Below are positions 37,068 to 49,780 of a stretch of 64,000 bases of DNA, in pieces. A model generated the notes under the pieces. It was not told the origin of the DNA and ran no database searches. It was given only the letters and a program-made list of their open reading frames with translations. Position 1 is the stretch's first letter, and the number at the start of each line of letters is the position of its first letter. Location: positions 12,802,386-12,866,385 of the forward strand of contig OZ026839.1 of assembly GCA_964023205.1 (NCBI GenBank), in the 5' to 3' direction. The DNA is from Lutraria lutraria. Taxonomy: Eukaryota; Mollusca; Bivalvia; Venerida; Mactridae. The position numbers were made by a program, and so were the translations under genes.

Positions 37068-38660
37068 ATTGAGTGTTCAATCAATATGTACTTAAAACAG
37101 TCGTAAATACTTCTTGTGTCCGCGAGTTGTTGTCGTTTGTGGAACTTAATTGTATGAAAACATCTGACAATGTTCTTTCTTACTGTTCTTTCTTACTAAT
37201 ATTAGGGCAATGTCATCCAGGAAATATCAAGCTAGTCAAGTAGACTTGATTATGTTCAATCTGTAAACAGAAAGCAAGCAGCCCGATGTTGAAACTTGAA
37301 AAAAGAATCATGGTGGCAGAAAGTCGTTCATCAGAACATTAACCAACCAAAAAGCTCGGGAAATGGTTCATGAGAACAATGATATTTGACGGTACGTTGG
37401 CTCTAGTGAATATGGGGAAATACTTTAAAATAGTACTATCAAAGGTTTGCTACAGACAGGTTCTTGAAAAGAGGTTGTTCCATATGTATACATTCGAGTA
37501 AGGAACATTGAATGGATGCTACAGATGTTTGGCCAAATTATCAAGTGGTTCAAGGGAACTAGTCTTTTTTCGGTTTGCAGCTGTGATGACCACTTAAAAG
37601 GTCAGATGCAATTATTTAAACAAGCTTGGTAGTGAATCGTACAAAATTGCTTTGAACAGATAAAGATCGAACCATTCGTATTAGCGTATTGTATTATCAT
37701 TTTCAGAAATTGTCATTGTTATATAAAGACGCTGGTTAATGTATGGTATCTATTGACAAAATATACAGCCTAATTTTAAGTAATCCACCAAATACGCACT
37801 TAATACTAATTATATTACACACTAATGTATAATATAGTGCGTACATCGATTTTTATTTAAGTATAATGGTTCTTAATCACCTTTACAGTATTCACAATTC
37901 ACGTTTGCTTCATTGCAGACTGATGCATAACTTTTCAAAATGATTAAATACTTGTTGAAGTTGTATCCACCCATCAAGTCAGTGACAGAAACAGACTTAC
38001 CGGAAATTAATATCGAAACTGCTTTGAGACTTACTTGAGAAAATAACATGCATTATTTACAGAAAAAATAACAAATAAAATAGTTATTTGTGCTGTAAGT
38101 ACCCATATAAATATATTAAAGCATATTCCACTTACTTCTTTCCAACGTTGTGCGAGAAAGGCCATATACATACTAAATATTCTTTGGTATTTTATGTCGA
38201 AACTTGTTCGATTCAAAATGTAGTCCGGCTATTTTCTGAAAATAAGCGTTGTGCAATTAAAACTGGGCAGGTTCGTGCAGAGATAACATATTTTTTGCAC
38301 TGACGACTGAATATCACATATCAAACGACCTTCTCATCGTATCGACATTGTGTAAATCGGTTTGCAGCAAATATTGCAGCGCCTACTATTGTATGACAAC
38401 CTTATTCATGATTTAATCGCTAGAAGTTTGTCGTCCAATCTCACAGAATTTAACAAACCAGAAATTACGATATGTAAAAGAGTTACAATTGGTCTTTGTT
38501 AAAAACAGGTGTAAACCGATTCTGCCAAGACTTCCAAGGTTTTTCAAAACAAGGAAAACAAAACACTGAAGGAAATTTCTAACAGTTAAAATTTGAATAT
38601 AGAACCAGATAAACGTTGTTATCGTTCATATTTCGAATTTTATGCGATGTTTACAGTTTG
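37068..38660 (-). promoter_or_regulatory. Conserved upstream segment of TPR-TIR copy A
   Basis: Blocks here recur in the same order upstream of or near other family copies: GGCAGAAAGTCGTTCATCAG (37316; also 42296), GATGCTACAGATGTTTGG (37514; also 42518), GACTGATGCATAACTTTTCA (37919; relatives at 43680 and 63500), the small exon at 38136-38235, and ATCGTTCATATTTCGAATTT then TATGCGAT (38622-38648; relatives at 44425 and 63835). CACTGAAGGAAATTTC near 38565 (CACTGAAGAAAATTTC near 44352) resembles a kappaB/ISRE-like site. The regulatory role is inferred from conservation in this window. Confidence 0.5.
38136..38235 (-). other. Putative non-coding 5' exon of TPR-TIR copy A
   Basis: On the minus strand TATTTTCAG precedes AAAATAGCCGGAC, and GTAAGTGGAATAT follows CAACGTTGGAAAGAA, so both splice sites look good. 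The same exon-like unit is found at 63677-63763 (good sites), 45919-46002 and 43882-43962 (acceptor damaged). The copies do not share a reading frame and one has no ATG, so a 5'UTR exon is the best reading. Confidence 0.5.
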
Positions 38661-38689
38661 TTCAGATGTGGTGTCCAACCAATGAAATG

Positions 38690-39235
38690 CGGAAAGTTTC
38701 ATTGCACAAGAAATTAGGAAAAACTGTAAACCAGTATTTTGTTCCAACCTCATTCGACAAGATAATTATCAATCAAGAGCGAAATTCTGACGTAACAAAA
38801 AATTGTCTCTCGTGTTGACGCTGAGGACGGTGAACCAACAAATTCTTCCTTGATACTTCTCTGCGCTTTCGAGATGTACTGTATTACGAGAATTGAAGAC
38901 AGACATAAGTTTTTGAAAAGTGACGTCCCTAAATTATTTTCATAATAAAAGTTCAGTGTATCGGAAGCAAATTTTCCCAATAATTTAGACAAAGGACGGA
39001 AATTTGTGTTCCAACTATTGTACGTGTATTCAGTGAAGAACACTTGATCGTACGTCGCCTGAGCGTTACTATCTAACTTACAGCATCAAGGTTTTCAGTT
39101 ATTTCATCGACTGCTTCTTTGCTTTCATCTTCATGTATATCAATGTATTTAATTATTCTTGGACTTTTAATCATCGTTTTGTTAGCTCATTCATTATTTG
39201 TTTTTTTTGTTTTTATTTCAAATTCCCGTTCGATA
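38690..39235 (-). pseudogene. TPR-TIR family pseudogene fragment
   Basis: At 39080-39230 the minus strand reads ...NNE, stop, ANKTMIKSPRIIKYIDIHED then ESKEAVDEITENLDA. This aligns with ...NDEMAKNTWIKSPKVIKYID and EHKESVEEIIKNIDA in copy B. A frameshift and short deletion follow, then QATYDQ matches EATYDK. Further downstream the match fades into a segment (SWNTNFRPLSK...FASD) that recurs at 51290-51400. The stop and frameshift make it a pseudogene. Confidence 0.75.
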
Positions 39236-41389
39236 ATCAGCTGTTGAAATCTTGCTGTATTCTACTGAGGTAGTTTTTGTTGGGATTGATTTATCAATAC
39301 CAACAGAGTTAACATACACGTACATTCGGACGGACGTACGTTCAGACACACCACAACTACACGAAAAAAAACACGAACAAAACCGAATGCACAATATCTA
39401 GACCATGAATCAGAAATCGTAAGAAATTGTCATTACGGAACTATTTTCGGAAATTTTTACTTTTAAAAAAAAATCTGTGTGAAGAAATGTTAGTGGCCCC
39501 AACAATAAATCTATATAGCAGATGATGATTTAAATGTATAAATTGCCGTTTTTACTTGCTATATGAATAATATCGTACGCTATTTCGTGTGTTAAACGCG
39601 CACTATTTCGCGTACTATTTTTTTCTGATTTTGCGGGAAATCCCAGTCACGTGACCTCACAGATAGCTATTGCACCGCCATTTGTAGTTGACATATCGCG
39701 AAGCAATGTACGTGTATACTACGGTAGCGCTACGCACTGACCTGTGTTATTCTGCTCGGGGCATTATGGGTATTTGCAGGAACTACTTACAAAATGGAAG
39801 TTATAAACAATAACATAACGTGAAGTCACCGTATGATACACATTGGAGCCAAGCGTTCTTCAACATTGCGTTTCATTGAATAATTAGTGTTATTGACAAA
39901 AGCACAAGTTCTTGAATAGAAATGGTATAACGTATTCACTTTACATAAGTAAACACATTTTGTTAATAATATACACTCAATATGATTATTTGACATTTTT
40001 TATCCTTCCGCGAAACTTTACTTTTAGCGTATGTATAACTATCCAAATGTGGATAGTAATCAGTTCTATGTATAGAGGTTAGACAAACGTATTGACGTCA
40101 CGCTATGTATAGAACGATCGCGAAGAGTTTTTTTTCTACTTCGAAGACCGAATGTAAGTATTATTCAGGTTATAAGTAGATATTGAGTTTAATTTTGTTG
40201 TCATATGTCTTATTGCATGTTCTATTTGCTCTCATTGTAACGAAAGAACATATCTCCCTTTGATCACAAGGTTGACCTACTTAACTTCGGATGACGGATG
40301 TTTCGGTCTCGATACGTTTCCGCCCCGATGACATTGCGGCCTCGATAAATTTGAGTGTTCATGCGGTGTGAAATAAATCTGTTGCTAGTGATTTTTATTG
40401 AATGAATATATTATAGTATCATGTGATATTTTGTCTTTTCATCTTGCTGTTTTACGGAAATTTGATCGTTAAATAGGAAAACGAAAGCGACTTAGATTTT
40501 AAAGACTAAGTGGCTTTGACGATGAACTGCAATGTAATGCATATGTATACCTATCATCGTCAAAGACCTTCGACTAACCTTGTCAATGCAATTAATCTAG
40601 CAAATTGAAATTTACATAGCATGCATTTTCTTTACGTAAACAGTTGTAGATATAGCTATTAATGATGGAAACGTTATTTTGGTGAAATCGTTACCCAGAT
40701 TATAATGTATATCATGCTTTTTCATAAGTACCTTGCATTTAACTAATCTAAATCATGCTTATTGATTTATGCTATATTAACTTTATCGTAGTTCAACCTC
40801 TTATTCTATAAACCACTATTTTTCATTAACGGTTATTTGTCTGTCTTTCTTCTTCTCTTTGTCAAAGTTTACATGTTGTATTTTTATTTTATTGTATTTA
40901 TGGATTCTGTTTGTAACGAGATACTATGTTATGTATAAGTTATTAAATAAAATCATGTTCTGTTCTGTCCAATGTAATCTTCGCCAAGCTCTAAGTAAAT
41001 AAAATATTAAACTGAGAGTGAAAATGTGTAATTTATATAAAAATAGTTAATATTTTCATGTTTTTGATACATTTTTATAATAATCATGTCATTTTAGGTT
41101 GCTCGTAATCCATTTGTATTTTATTTACTGTAGCGATGTGTTTCTAAACGTTTTAAGATACGGCCAAGTATTGGAACTACTGATTATGAATTTTGTAGTG
41201 ACTAGTGTCTTAAAATTGCCAGGCTGGTGTCACAATAAATAGAATTGGGCCGTTTCGGTATTAGGCCGTATTGAAGTGGACCCCACCCACTGATGGTATC
41301 TGTTGGTCTTTATCAAGGTTGATCAGTATATTTGGAACATTCTGTTTTCAGCAACTGTTGAATTGCTCAAGTCTTCAGGCTAAGTGAAA
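39236..41389. other. No recognised gene
   Basis: Intergenic. A short CACGTG-containing, less AT-rich stretch near 39640-39780 could be a promoter remnant, but no exon is seen on either strand. Confidence 0.4.
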
Positions 41390-42243
41390 GGCCCCGGACA
41401 GGCAGACAGCGGGGGCCAATTTTGACCCTAGGGCAATAATTTGAACAAACTTGGTAGAGGTCCACTAAACAATGCTATATGCTAAATATCTTAGCTCTAC
41501 GCCATGCGGTTTCGGAGAAGAAGATTTTTTAAATTTTTATATAAGTCTATATAGATCAAGTGACCCCCGGGGCGGGGCCAATTTTGACCCTAGGGCAATA
41601 AGTTGAACAAACTTGGTAGAGGTCCCCTAGGCAATGCTATATGCCAAATATCTTAGCTCTAGGTCCCGTGGTTTCGGAGAAGAATATTTTTCAAATTTTC
41701 CTATATAAAATAGAATAAAGCCCAGGGCAGGGCCAATTTTGACCCCGGGGCCATAATTTGAACAAACTTGGGAGAGGTCCACTAGAAAATGCCACATACA
41801 AAATATCAATGTTCTAGGCCTTGCGGTTTCGGAGAATAAGATTTTATAAATTTTCCTAAATAAGTCTATATAAATCAAGTGACCCCCGGGGCGGGGCCAA
41901 TTTTGACCCTAGGGCAATAATTTGAACAAACTTGGTAGAGGTCCACTGGACAATGCTACATACCAAATATCTCAGCTCTAGGCCCTGTGGTTTCGGAGAA
42001 GAAGATTTTTTAAGTTTTTTCTATTTGTTGCCATAGCAACCAGTTTTTAATGAAATTTAATTTTTTGAACAATTTTGAAAGGGGACCACCCAAGGATCTT
42101 TCCCGCAAAGTTTGGTTGCAATCGGCATAGCGGTGTAGGAGGAGATGTTGTTTTAAGTAAATATGGGCGCCACTTCACGACGCACAATGGACGCAGGGCG
42201 ATCACAAAAGCTCACCCTGAGCACATTCGTGCTCTGGTGAGCT
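41390..42243 (-). repeat. Dispersed repeat of the AGCTCACCAGAGC family, inverted copy
   Basis: About four copies of GGGGCCAATTTTGACCC(T/C)(A/G)GGGC with AGAGGTCCACTA..CAATGCTA. The right end is the near-palindrome CTCACCCTGAGCACATTCGT followed by GCTCTGGTGAGCT. It is the reverse orientation of the repeat at 1415-2053 but longer. Confidence 0.8.
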
Positions 42244-42248
42244 AAAAA

Positions 42249-44470
42249 GAAAGCAATCAGGTTGTATGTTGAAACTGGAAAAAATTATCATGATGGCAGA
42301 AAGTCGTTCATCAGAACATCAACCAACCACGGTATGTTGGCTCTGGTGATTATATGGAAAATACTTTAAAATAGTACTAGTTTAAGTTTTACTACAGACA
42401 TATTTATGAACATTTATCAAATGGTTAGTGAAAAGATGTTGTTCTAATGTCTTTAATGTAACAGCTTTTAAGGGAAAGCATGATAGTATATTAATAAATC
42501 CGAGATAGGAACATCCATGGATGCTACAGATGTTTGGTGAAGATCTTTCTTTTTTCAGTTTGCTGTTGTGAAGGTCACTAAAAAGGTCAGATATAATAAT
42601 TTAAACAGTCCAGGCAATGAACAAGATTGCTACAGATAACGATTGAACATTCTTATTAGCGTATAGGTTAAGTGTATTGTTCATTTTGATATTGTATTAT
42701 CATTTTCAGAAAATGTCCATGTTATAAAAACGCAGATTAATGTATGATATCTATTGACAAAGATATACAATTGTTCAATAAACCACCTGTATATACGAAT
42801 TAACCAATTAGCAAATATAAAACATAAATATATACGCAGAAATACTAAATATATCACGCACAAATATGTAATGTAAGACGTTGTTTGATTCTTATAAAAT
42901 TTAGAATAATGGTCCTTAATCGCTTTTTTAAGAATGCCGAATATGGCGGGCGGGTGGGCTATCGTCAAATAGGCGGTGTCCGGTCAGTAACTTAAGTTCG
43001 GACTAACCAATCTTGACTAAACTTGGTACGTAGGATCCATGAATGAAAAGCTACCTTGGGATTGTATTTGGGATCTGTGGGGTCAAGGTCACTGTTACTA
43101 AAAATAGAAAATCAGTGTCCGGTCAATAACTTAATTGAGGATTAAGATATTGGAATGATATTTTGTATGCATACATGGAAACCAAGCTTGGGATTGCATT
43201 CTATGCCAATAGGGTAAAGGTCACTGTTAACTTATTAGTCACTCTGGAAACTGAACCACTGATGAAGCCTTAGCGCAGACTTCTAGAGTACTGTGGTATT
43301 AAAGCCTTGGAAAACCTGGTTTCGTGTCATTGCTCTGTTTCTTGTTATCTTATTATTTATGATACAGCATTTCACATATTTGTATGTATATATAGTTATA
43401 TTCTACAAACAGTGTCAAGAAGATATGGTCTGAACATAGATAAGTTTATACATACAATATATTGTCATTGAGAAGGAATAAATTAGAAAAAAAGTCAAGT
43501 TCATTAGAATAAGTGATCAATTACTGCTATTGAAAAACAATTTGGTCGAAAGAGCAAGAAGAACTAAATATTTCAATATTCTCTATCGCTTTTTACGATA
43601 TTCAACATTCACGGTGGTCTTGATATGGTGGCTCAATTTAAACTAATATACAAAATGTATTTATATTTCTTTTGTTGCAATACTAATTGGTGCATAACTT
43701 ATAAACATTTGTAAATACTTGTTATATTTAATTAAGTTGTATCCACCAACCATGTCAGTGACAAACAGATTTACCGAAAATTAATATCTAGACTTTATAG
43801 AATTTACACGAAAATTGACTAATGAAATAGTTATTTATCCAGTAAGTATCCATAAAATAGATTAAAGCATATTCCACTTACTTATTTTCCAACGTAGAAG
43901 GCCATGTATGTACATAAATATCCTATTAGTATTGTTCGATCCGACTATTTTCAGAAAATAAAGTGTTGCGCAAGTAGGTAAGTAGGTTAGCTAAAAATAG
44001 TGGATGTGGAGATTCGGGGTATTTTCACTAACGACTGAATATTATACATGTATATCATATGTAAACAAATCTCCACATCGTATCGATATTGTGTAAATCG
44101 ATTTTGTTTTGCAGCAAATATTGCAGCGTTTTTCTGTTGTTTTTTAAGACTAGCCTATTCATTATTTATAAGCCAGAAGTTTGGCATTAGATATTTTGAA
44201 ACAAAAGTAAGAATGTTATTTATAAATGCACAAACCATAATATTCGATATGTAAAAAAGTCACGACTGGCCTTTCATAAAAAAACAGACGTAGACTGATT
44301 CTGACAACTGAAGTCGTTAATGACTTTTTTTTCAAAAGAAAAAAAAAACACTGAAGAAAATTTCTTATAGCTAAAATTTGAATATGAACGTGACCAGATA
44401 AGTATACGTATAGGTATTAGTTATCGTTCATATTTCAAATTTTATGCGATACATCACAGGACACACAAAC
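42249..44470 (-). repeat. Second copy of the TPR-TIR upstream segment
   Basis: The segment matches 37270-38660 block by block in the same order, including the small exon (43882-43962, damaged acceptor TCTG) and the distal TTCATATTTCAAATTTTATGCGAT block at 44430-44455. No TPR-TIR coding region follows it directly; the AGCTCACC repeat begins where one would be expected. A local two-copy repeat (GGTGTCCGGTCA...) at 42970-43230 interrupts it. Confidence 0.7.
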
Positions 44471-44852
44471 TCTACAGACTTGATTTTTAAGTATTATTAT
44501 CTTATTTCTTTCCATAAAGAAACAAATTTTTTACATACTTTTATTTGATATAAAACTACTCCATGCATTTCTTTAACAGCAAAACATATCGATTATGTGG
44601 GAATTATTTATGACATGTTATGTGACTGTCCTTATATTGCTTTAAAATGATATTATAATTTAAAAAAGTATCATTTTACTACACTATCGTCGCAATTATA
44701 CCTAGCGAAACACCGATGAGTGAAAATTGAGGAAACATAATGCATTTGCAATACCCTGCATAAGTAATAATTATCTTCTTATTTTAGACCGATTCTAAGT
44801 AAAAGAAGTGATTAGAACCCGAATATCAGACTGAGTGTTAATATTTAGTTTG

Positions 44853-45140
44853 TTACATTATCAAGAGTTGATACTGATATGAGTGTTTTATAATGCGTGT
44901 CAACAGGGAATGCAGTGTGACAGCCAGCTTAATACCATCTTCCATGAGTTTAATAATCTTTTCGCTCTCCATGATCTGTGACAGACACGCATACGCCCGA
45001 CCGCTGAGTTCAATAGGGTTGGTACATTCGGCATTGGAAGTGTTCTCTGTGACGATGTTGTTGAAGACTTTATGTCTGAATTGACATTGATTCGAGTAAT
45101 TTAAGCTATTGTACAGAATACATGTTAGGTTTACTGCCAA
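44853..45140 (-). other. Unassigned 95-codon open frame
   Basis: The minus-strand frame contains CTNPIELSGRAYACLSQIME and KLMEDGIKLAVTLHSLL. It looks helical and protein-like in composition, and lies just downstream of the TPR-TIR pseudogene fragment. I could not align it to either intact paralog, so it may be a diverged piece of the family or chance. Identity unknown. Confidence 0.25.
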
Positions 45141-45184
45141 CCAGTTTATAACTGTAATATCGCTTAGACAGACGTAAACCGCCG

Positions 45185-45485
45185 ATAAGTTACAGTATTC
45201 ATGGCTCGTTCATTTGCGGCGTCAAGATGATTTATGATTTCATCGACTTTCTCTTTGTAAGACGATAAATCAATATGAAGGATTTCTTCCGGACAATAAA
45301 TCAATTTTTGTACAACATTATATTTTCTGGAGTGGCAACCTTTGCAGAATTCTTGATCGGGGAGTGCTGACGCTCCCGTATTATATTCGGCAAAACGTCC
45401 GGAGCGAACTGTTGTTTCTAAATCGATTTTAAGTGCTAAAGCCAGATTATGATGACTGAAGGATGACGGTAATTTGTAATTAGTT
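45185..45485 (-). pseudogene. TPR-TIR family pseudogene fragment
   Basis: The minus strand reads PSSFSHHNLALALKIDLETT, then VRSGRFAEYNTGASALPDQE, and later CPEEILHIDLSSYKEKVDEI and INHLDAANERAMNT. It aligns with residues about 308-395 of copy A (PSSFSHHHLATALRINLETQ, IRSGR, GASAKPHQEF, CPKEIFRIDL, IIRHLDHANDLAINT). The match starts abruptly at PSSF and ends in a frame break and stop. The remainder of the gene is gone. Confidence 0.85.
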
Positions 45486-45839
45486 TGGCATCGGTGAAAG
45501 TGCGAATTGTTTATATAGTTATGGCGGTGTACAATTAAGAAGTTCCGAAATTAAAATATAAAATCTTAATGCTGATTTCGCTAATATTTTTTGCCGTTAA
45601 ATAATTCTTGTTAGGACTAATTGGTCAATAACAAATATCTTAGTTGATTTGTTTTGATAATTTTACGGCACTATTTTCTTAAGAGTATTGCTAAAGTAAA
45701 GAACGGATCGCCAGAAGTTGACATTTTTAGTTTAAATATATAAGATAATATATAAGACTCATAATGCGTGTTCATATTTTACTGAATTTGCAAAACTCAT
45801 CAGCTGAAGAGATTTAAAGTCAATGAAATATAGACACTC

Positions 45840-46060
45840 GTGTGAGATCGCCTATGTAAATTGACTAATAAGTCAGTTATTTGTCTAGTAAGTATCAATG
45901 AAAATATATTTTACTTACTCATTTTCCAACGTTGTGCGAGAAAAACCAAATCCAAAGTAGTTTACATCGGAACATTTATTAAAAATGTCGTGCGGCTATT
46001 TTCTGAAAATACTAGCTGCGCAATAAAACTAAAAAAGCATGCCAAAATATTCCATGTAGG
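45840..46060 (-). repeat. Third copy of the TPR-TIR upstream exon module
   Basis: GTAAGT.TAAA-type donor and TTTTCAG acceptor enclose an exon-like unit at 45919-46002, with AAAATAGCCGCACGACATTT at its 5' end and CAACGTTGGAAAATGA at its 3' end. It lies upstream, on the minus strand, of the pseudogene fragment at 45185-45485, as in copy A. Confidence 0.65.
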
Positions 46061-46132
46061 CTACAGATTAGATTACATTGTCAAGTGATTGTCACATAGC
46101 CTGGTTATACAATCCAGCCTTATTGTATTATT

Positions 46133-47307
46133 ATACCCTCAGATATGAAATATATGGGGGCTATATTGGATTCACGCTTGACGGTCGGTCGGTCGGTCGG
46201 TCCGTGCGTCTGTAGACACAATTTGTCCGGAGAATTTCTCAGCAACTACTTATAGGATTTCAATGAAACTTCACAGATGTGATCAGTAGTAAGCCTAGTT
46301 AAGCTAGCTTAAAGCATTTTTCGTTCAGATTAATTTTCACTGAGTTATGCCCCTTTGTTGTTTTTATTCAGTATATACAATAGGCAAATTTTGTCCGGAC
46401 AATTTCTCAGCAATTACTCACAGGATATCAATGAAACTTCACAGAAGTGATCAGTAGTAAGCCTAGTTGTGCATGCTTTAAACAATTTTCGTTCGGATTA
46501 ATTTTCACTGAGTTATAGCCCTTTGTTGTTTTCATACAGTATATTCAATAGGCAAATTTTGTCCGGACAATTTCTCAGCAACTACTCACAGGATTTCAAC
46601 GAAACTTCACAGAAGTAATAAGTAGTTAGCCTAGTTGTGCATGCTTAAATCATTTTTCATTTGGATTGATTTTCATTGAGTTATAGCCCTTTGTTTTTTT
46701 CTACAGTATATACAATAGGCAAATTTTGTCCTGACTAATTCTCATTGACTACTGCCAGGAATTCTATAAAACTTCTCAGAAGTGATAAGTAGTTAGCCTA
46801 GTTGTGCATGCATTAAGCTTGTCTTGGTTGGTTAAATTTTCACTGAGTTATGGCCCTTTGTTGTTTTTTATACAGTGTATATACAATATCTCAGTAACTA
46901 CTCATAGGAATTCAATGAAACTTCACAGAAGTTATAAAAAGTAAGCCAAGTTGTGCATGCAATAACCAGGTTTTGTTTGGATTAATTTTCACTGAGTTAT
47001 GGCCCTTTGTTTTATACAATTAGGTAAATTTTGCCCGTACCATTTCTCAGCAACTTAGTAACATGCAGGAATTCAGTGAAACTTCTTAGAAGTGATAAGT
47101 AGTTTGCCAAGTTGTGCATGTCCACAATAGGTTTTGTCCAAGTAAATTTTAATGAGTTATAGCTCTTTGTTATTTTTTATATAATGTATATTTTGAAACT
47201 GGTCAGGATATATCTAAGCAACAATTTGCAGGTATTAAAAAATGAAAATGCATTATATTTCCCTCTGTAAAATGTAACAACTGTGTCAAGGACGCATCTG
47301 GGGGTAT
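46133..47307. mobile_element. 1.2-kb non-coding element with internal tandem units
   Basis: The termini are short inverted repeats: ATACCCTCAGAT on the left, reverse complement of right end ATACCCCCAGAT. Inside are six to seven units of about 165 bp, each with AATTTCTCAGCAACTACTCA, ATGAAACTTCACAGAAGTGA, GTTGTGCATGC and CACTGAGTTATAGCCCTTTG. A GGTCGGTCGGTCGG tract lies near the left end. No ORF of note. Confidence 0.75.
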
Positions 47308-47629
47308 TCATCACCTTTAGTGATAGTTCTAGTTTAGTGTAGATTGGCTTTTTTACCTGATATTACGTAATATTTAAAAGGCAATGGAAGACTATGTATG
47401 GTTCCCTGCCCAATATGCCTTCGATTTTTATCACGTAGTGTCAGGGACAGGTAATCTAGAATACGGAAAGCTGTGGGTCATACTGTCACATGACGAGAGG
47501 GGCAATAGGGCGTATATTAAGATAAACATCATTCAAGATTTATTAGCAAGACATTTTTCGTTCATTGTTAGGGTGCATAAAAACTTACGGAAGTTAGGAT
47601 GTTACTTATAAATTTATAGACCATCAATT
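47308..47629. other. No recognised feature
   Basis: A 75-codon plus-strand frame at 47384-47611 has no family signature and no splice context that I can support. Confidence 0.3.
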
Positions 47630-49501
47630 AGAAAGCAAGCCAAATTAAGAAGTCATGATTATTCTTTTAGAAACTAAAGTCGTTCATAGTTTTCAAGTTA
47701 CAGAAGGGTATTTCTTAAAGTTAAACTTTGTAATAGAATCCGGACAAATATCTAAACCGATATTTTATCCAAACGGCATACGACAAGAATAAGGTATATC
47801 AAGTGTTAACCCAGCCAGCATCACTATGTCGGCCCCACGGCGGCTAAAGAGCGGAATATCGACAATATTTGCCAACATCAGTCCGACATAGGGCCGACGT
47901 AGGTGGATTTTATAAAAAGTGTGTATAACACTTGGTGTTAACTTATTCAAGTTCTAAACTATTCTGTAGACATGAATATGTAAAATATAAATGATAAACA
48001 CGATGAATCTGGCTCTTAACATTCGTTCAAATCTCAATGTCTAGTAGATGTCGGATTGACGTAGGGCCAATATATGACATATGTAGATGACTGTATTTTG
48101 TCATTAACTGTTTTTACATAATCAATGAGGCAAATGAAAGAAGTGAAGAAGCAAAACGTTAATTTTGCATTATATAATGTAAGTATTCATTTACATTTTG
48201 AAATATATTATCTTGGCTTATCTTACATAACTTGTAACAAGATTTAAGTATCTAGGTCAAGCGCCTGCATTAGTCATTTAGTGCTGACCGCCATATTTGA
48301 ATTTCTTAAACTAGTGTCAGCAGCAGGTCGGATAGATTTCATGAAAATAATAAGTTTTCGTTGCAAGAAACATGTCAGAAAGTTTGGGAAATTACTTTAA
48401 AAGGCATACATCAACAACAGCGGGTGGATATTGACAGTAAAGTAATTATTTTGGGAACTTATTTTAGCTTGTTGTTTTATTTCATATGTTTTCGCGACCT
48501 AAAAAGAAAATTGCTCATGTTACTAACTTCATGTTTATGCAGAATATCTACATTCAAGGAATTTTATGTTATTCATTGATTTCATTGTTTTACCATAATG
48601 GTTTATATACACCAAAGACAAATGACCGGTATGTACTCAGTCTAAAAAAGTAATAAATTAAATTCAAAATTATTTGTAAATATTTGTGTAAAATTACTCT
48701 TATTTCCATTTGTCTCTTGTTTTATAGCTCCAGACCAGCAGCTTCTTACAACTACGGTATAAAAAAGATGAAGCAGAATTGGTTTTTAAAGTACAGAAAA
48801 TGCACTAAGTTGCTAAATAATATATTAAACATGATTGATTGGAGAAAATTATGCACTTAGAGGATTCAAGGAATTACAATTTTTATTAAATGACAGGTAT
48901 GTGGGGCTTGTATGGTAAATTTAGATCAATTAGACATTGAACTTTCAACTGCTCATATTAATTTATTCTGTGTAAATAATAAATGCATAAATAATTATTC
49001 TAAAAGTTCTAATTATAAATAATATTTTGAATTAATATATTGATGGAAATAAGATCTACCTATAGACTCTAATAGGAGTATACAAGTATAAATCATGTCA
49101 TTGTTCTGTTAATGTTGTTAATTTTTTAGTATGACTAGATACCATAGATTGTTATAATTAAGGTACATGTTTGAAATACAATGAATATGTTGTTTTTGAA
49201 TTTGATTTTATATTTTACAGGTCATCTATCAGGGAAGGATAGCAAAGACACAGCATGGCATACACATGTATTTAGTAGTTAGTCCCCAGAGAGTGTGTCG
49301 GAATATACAATGGTTATGTTGCAAGTTGGCAATATACTAGTAACATTCATTGTAAGTTACAAATGTAATTATTATCACATATATATCATATATATAAATA
49401 TATCTTGTATACAACAATTAGATATTCAAGATTTTAAGCTTGATTACTCTTAGTTGCGGTGTGATATATTGTAATTTGTAAATTGGCTGGGATATTCACC
49501 A

Positions 49502-49573
49502 GCCCGATCAGCTTAGTTGGTAGAGCATCTGACTTGCAAGCAAGAGATCGCGGGTTCGAGCCATGCATCGGGT
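49502..49573 (+). repeat. tRNA-like unit 1 (SINE or tRNA pseudogene)
   Basis: A 7-bp acceptor pair (GCCCGAT with ATCGGGT), A-box AGCTTAGTTGGTAGAG and B-box GGTTCGAGCC are present. The anticodon loop would be CTTGCAA (UGC, Ala), but the anticodon stem TCTGA does not pair well with GCAAG. The layout resembles a tRNA-Lys or tRNA-Ala relative. The surrounding 45 bases upstream are duplicated with the second unit, which favours a repeat over a functional tRNA. Confidence 0.5.
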
Positions 49574-49703
49574 ACATTATTTTCCTATTACATTTGATGC
49601 CGTTAGTATGAGACTAGCTTCGAAATCCTTTTTTTTATAAAAAGGAAGGAGCAATGTGGTGGTGTGATACATTGTATTTATGAATTGGATGGGTTATTCA
49701 CCA

Positions 49704-49780
49704 GCCCGATTAGCTCAGTCGGTAGAGTATCTGACTTGCAAGCAGAATTAAGGTGGCGGGTTTGAGTCCTCGCATTGGGT
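49704..49780 (+). repeat. tRNA-like unit 2 (SINE or tRNA pseudogene)
   Basis: Same layout as unit 1: GCCCGAT with ATTGGGT acceptor, A-box TAGCTCAGTCGGTAGAG, B-box GGTTTGAGTCC. The anticodon stem TCTG pairs with CAGA, loop about CTTGCAA (UGC). The variable region is longer (AATTAAGGTG). The upstream GATACATTGTATTTATGAAT and TATTCACCA are shared with unit 1, showing a roughly 200-bp duplication. Confidence 0.5.
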
